Origin: Bugulina stolonifera
Taxonomy: Eukaryota; Bryozoa; Gymnolaemata; Cheilostomatida; Bugulidae
Assembly: GCA_935421135.1 (NCBI GenBank)
Contig: OW285192.1
Coordinates: 14,733,001 to 14,797,000 of the forward strand
Direction of reading: 5' to 3'
DNA length: 64,000 nucleotides
Within the stretch, counting starts at the first letter, position 1. The number at the start of each line of letters is the position of its first letter. Under the pieces are notes generated by a model. The model was given only the letters and a program-made list of their open reading frames with translations, made no database searches and was not told the origin of the DNA. Shown piece by piece: positions 62,901-64,000 of the stretch. A program made the position numbers and the translations under genes.

Positions 62901-63321
62901 AAAACATAGTACACAGCCTACACACATAGATATTAATAAAACATAGCACACAGCCTACACATATATTAATATACTGAGTGTAGATAGTCGCTTGTAAAAC
63001 ACTTGAAGTACACATTTATTCAAAACATGACAATCTAGGGTCTACACATATGTCAATGTATTACCTGAGATCAAGAAAGCCCAGGTACTGTAGTTAGGTA
63101 CATGTATGTCAATGTATTACCTGAGATCAAGAAAGCCCAGGTACTGTAGTTAGGTACATGTATGTCAATGTATTACCTGAGATCAAGAAAGCCCAGGTAC
63201 TGTAGTTTGATTATGTTTTCTGGAAGTGCCCTGATTGCATTGTGATAGCAGTTCAACCTCTCCAATAGGACAAACTGACAAACCTCCTTTGGAATCTCCG
63301 AGAATCTATTCTTGGATAAGT
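47729..63321 (-). CDS. LRCH: LRCH: leucine-rich repeat and calponin-homology domain protein (5' end missing)
   Basis: Scaffold family acting at the cortex/cytoskeleton. Exons seen: 63321-63177, 62839-62710, 62274-62169, 61652-61516, 60881-60751, 60401-60302, 60167-59943, 59519-59502, 58771-58587, 58134-58027, 54308-54261, 54006-53959, 53666-53585, 53187-53053, 52387-52000, 50866-50706, 50320-50183, 49945-49868, then one of two last exons. All phases agree. Order: LRRs (LSKNRFSEIPKEV, NAIRALPENI, NQLSNLP, NRLVSIPEEIGQL, NNEIAAVPPQIGDLGELKIL, DFSCNKIQTIP); ICTKGRVHILKYL; a Ser/Pro-rich linker with STDSGYTTD; a short charged coil (LQRQKQEYEQRKKRAEQLK); a CH domain (SRLKVTLSKDV, DGVILCHLANHVKPR, KLTMAKCKRNVDNFIDACRR, LGVAP). 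The sequence begins mid-LRR, so the start exon lies upstream, beyond 63321 and probably outside the window. Order and motifs match vertebrate LRCH proteins; which paralogue it corresponds to cannot be said. Confidence 0.95.
48714..48890 (-). CDS. LRCH alternative last exon A (membrane-anchored C-terminus)
   Basis: Phase-0 exon after CTGTAG|, 58 codons plus TAA. It encodes the CH-domain end ADICTADDILDEIRPRLIA, RTINALFALP, and then a hydrophobic stretch (IWLSYFCAYLFIAICIYLYL) followed by a six-residue tail: a tail-anchor-like transmembrane segment. Some vertebrate LRCH isoforms also end in a C-terminal membrane segment, so this choice of last exon may be ancient. Confidence 0.8.
   Translation of the reverse strand, partial: ADICTADDILDEIRPRLIARTINALFALPSSLDIWLSYFCAYLFIAICIYLYLFPNPY
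49621..49665. repeat. (CTA/CTG)n trinucleotide tract (LRCH intron)
   Basis: Short imperfect run of CTACTA, CTGCTA and CCGCTACCACTGCTACC in an LRCH intron. Not coding. Confidence 0.8.
54749..57352. mobile_element. TIR DNA transposon, non-autonomous, 2.6 kb (LRCH intron)
   Basis: Terminal inverted repeats of 36 bp at 54749-54784 and 57317-57352 start CTATACTGCCC and continue through ACAAAAACA and TGTAACTCA, with 3 mismatches. Shorter copies of the motif AAAAACAATGTAACT recur inside (near 54935, 56345 and 57140) as subterminal repeats. The interior holds a 795-bp direct duplication. I see no intact transposase. A minus-strand open frame near 54846-55121 is not recognisable. No perfect target-site duplication, so the insertion is probably old. 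It sits between LRCH exons 58134-58027 and 54308-54261. Confidence 0.82.
55642..57231 (+). repeat. 795-bp tandem direct duplication inside the transposon
   Basis: 55642-56436 is repeated at 56437-57231 with, by eye, one substitution (T at 56278, A at 57073). The near-identity shows a recent duplication, or an assembly artefact, inside an older element. Confidence 0.95.
61300..61506. repeat. (GTN)n trinucleotide array after an LRCH donor
   Basis: About 200 bp of GTA, GTG and ATG triplets. In gene sense it starts about 10 bases after the donor of exon 61652-61516. Read as protein it would be poly-Val; it is not a gene. Confidence 0.95.
63063..63215 (-). repeat. 56-bp triplication of an exon end plus donor (LRCH)
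   Basis: Units start at 63063, 63119 and 63175. Each contains ACCTGAGATCAAGAAAGCCC plus AGGTACTGTAGTT, which in gene sense is the last 37 bases of the LRR exon 63321-63177 (encoding LQYLGFLDL) with its donor CTCAG|GTAATAC. The two outer (downstream) copies are extra exon ends with intact donors. Confidence 0.93.
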
Positions 63322-64000
63322 CTACAACAGATTAACCAATCAGGCTACAGTATGTGTCATCTTACACCAGCCTACATCATGCCTCCACTTAGCATAATAG
63401 TACAATGAAGAGAGTCATTGATTGTATATACTTTCCAAGAGGCCAGTGCCAATAAAAATGTCATTAAAATACTTGATAACTGCTCTAGTGCTCTATCTAA
63501 ATATCAGAAAGAAATAACCAATGGATAAAATAGAGGAATCCAATAACTTAGTTGCCAGCTTTGATACTACTCTGCTAGTCTATGAACTTCAATTGACTTA
63601 GATAGCCAAAGCAATGATGGTCTAACTGAACCTAATTAATATTTTATTTGCGGCTGCAGGAGATTTATTGGCTTTTTCAGAACATGTCCTACTTATGATA
63701 AAAGTACATGCCACCAATTAAAGGATATATCCATCTTTAACCTTATGTTCGAAGCATCAGGATGAAATCTCAAAGAACTAAATCGAAACATTACACTGGT
63801 CGCCAGCCATGTGTTGGTTATATAAAATTATATTTGCTTTTAGACTACACTCAGTACTATGCATTGGATGCTACCGAGAAACCAGCCTTGTCACTTCAAT
63901 GCCCTTCAAGTGCAGGTCCAGTTTTTGTTTATCATGGCCACAAGAAAGTGGAAATTTATAACGTAGAGTTTCAGAAAAATTCATGTCCAGCCTCCTTTAA
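63322..64000. other. Window edge; possible plus-strand exon fragment
   Basis: No earlier LRCH exon could be found here. On the plus strand 63843-63998 is open after an acceptor-like TTTGCTTTTAG| and reads LDATEKPALSLQCPSSAGPV, then FVYHGHKKVEIYNVEF and a few more residues, which looks like extracellular-domain sequence. No neighbouring exon is visible, so it may be the edge of another gene or chance. Confidence 0.3.

Overview
The window is animal nuclear DNA: AT-rich, intron-rich, with GT-AG introns mostly of a few hundred bases, a tRNA-derived SINE, a TIR DNA transposon, fold-back elements and very large tandem repeats. The palindrome TACATGTA is everywhere. Gene content (UXS1, a PP2A B'' subunit, LONRF, LRCH) is metazoan. 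The compact introns and repeat style suggest a marine invertebrate, possibly a sponge, but the species cannot be fixed from the sequence alone. There are no bacterial operons, CRISPR arrays or RNA genes that I can support.

Layout. (1) 695-5490, plus strand: complete 10-exon UXS1 (UDP-glucuronate decarboxylase), with a 33-bp minisatellite in intron 4 and a short degenerate array in the last intron. (2) 6587-27627, minus strand: a PP2A B''-type regulatory subunit gene (PPP2R3 family), convergent with UXS1. Its introns hold a 1.65-kb 33-bp minisatellite (7977-9630) and a 10-kb, 28-bp satellite of about 359 copies (13040-23094). (3) 27630-35460: mostly non-coding, with a GC-rich hairpin cluster near 30.1 kb and a fold-back element at 34.6-35.2 kb. 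(4) 35461-43908, minus strand: complete 10-exon LONRF (TPR, two RING fingers, LON domain). (5) 43909-47728: non-coding, with one copy of a dispersed repeat. (6) 47729-63321, minus strand: LRCH (leucine-rich repeats plus C-terminal calponin-homology domain), missing its first exon(s), with two alternative last exons and a 2.6-kb TIR transposon in an intron.

The four genes do not form a pathway: Golgi glycan precursor synthesis, phosphatase targeting, ubiquitin ligation and a cytoskeletal/membrane scaffold. What links them is an architectural pattern. In many introns a tandem repeat starts at, or within tens of bases of, the 5' splice site. In the clearest cases (23092, 23880 and 63177) the repeated unit contains the exon-intron junction itself. 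The 10-kb satellite therefore presents hundreds of copies of a donor-like CAG|GTACAT on the sense strand of its gene. I regard this donor-anchored amplification as the most unusual feature of the window.
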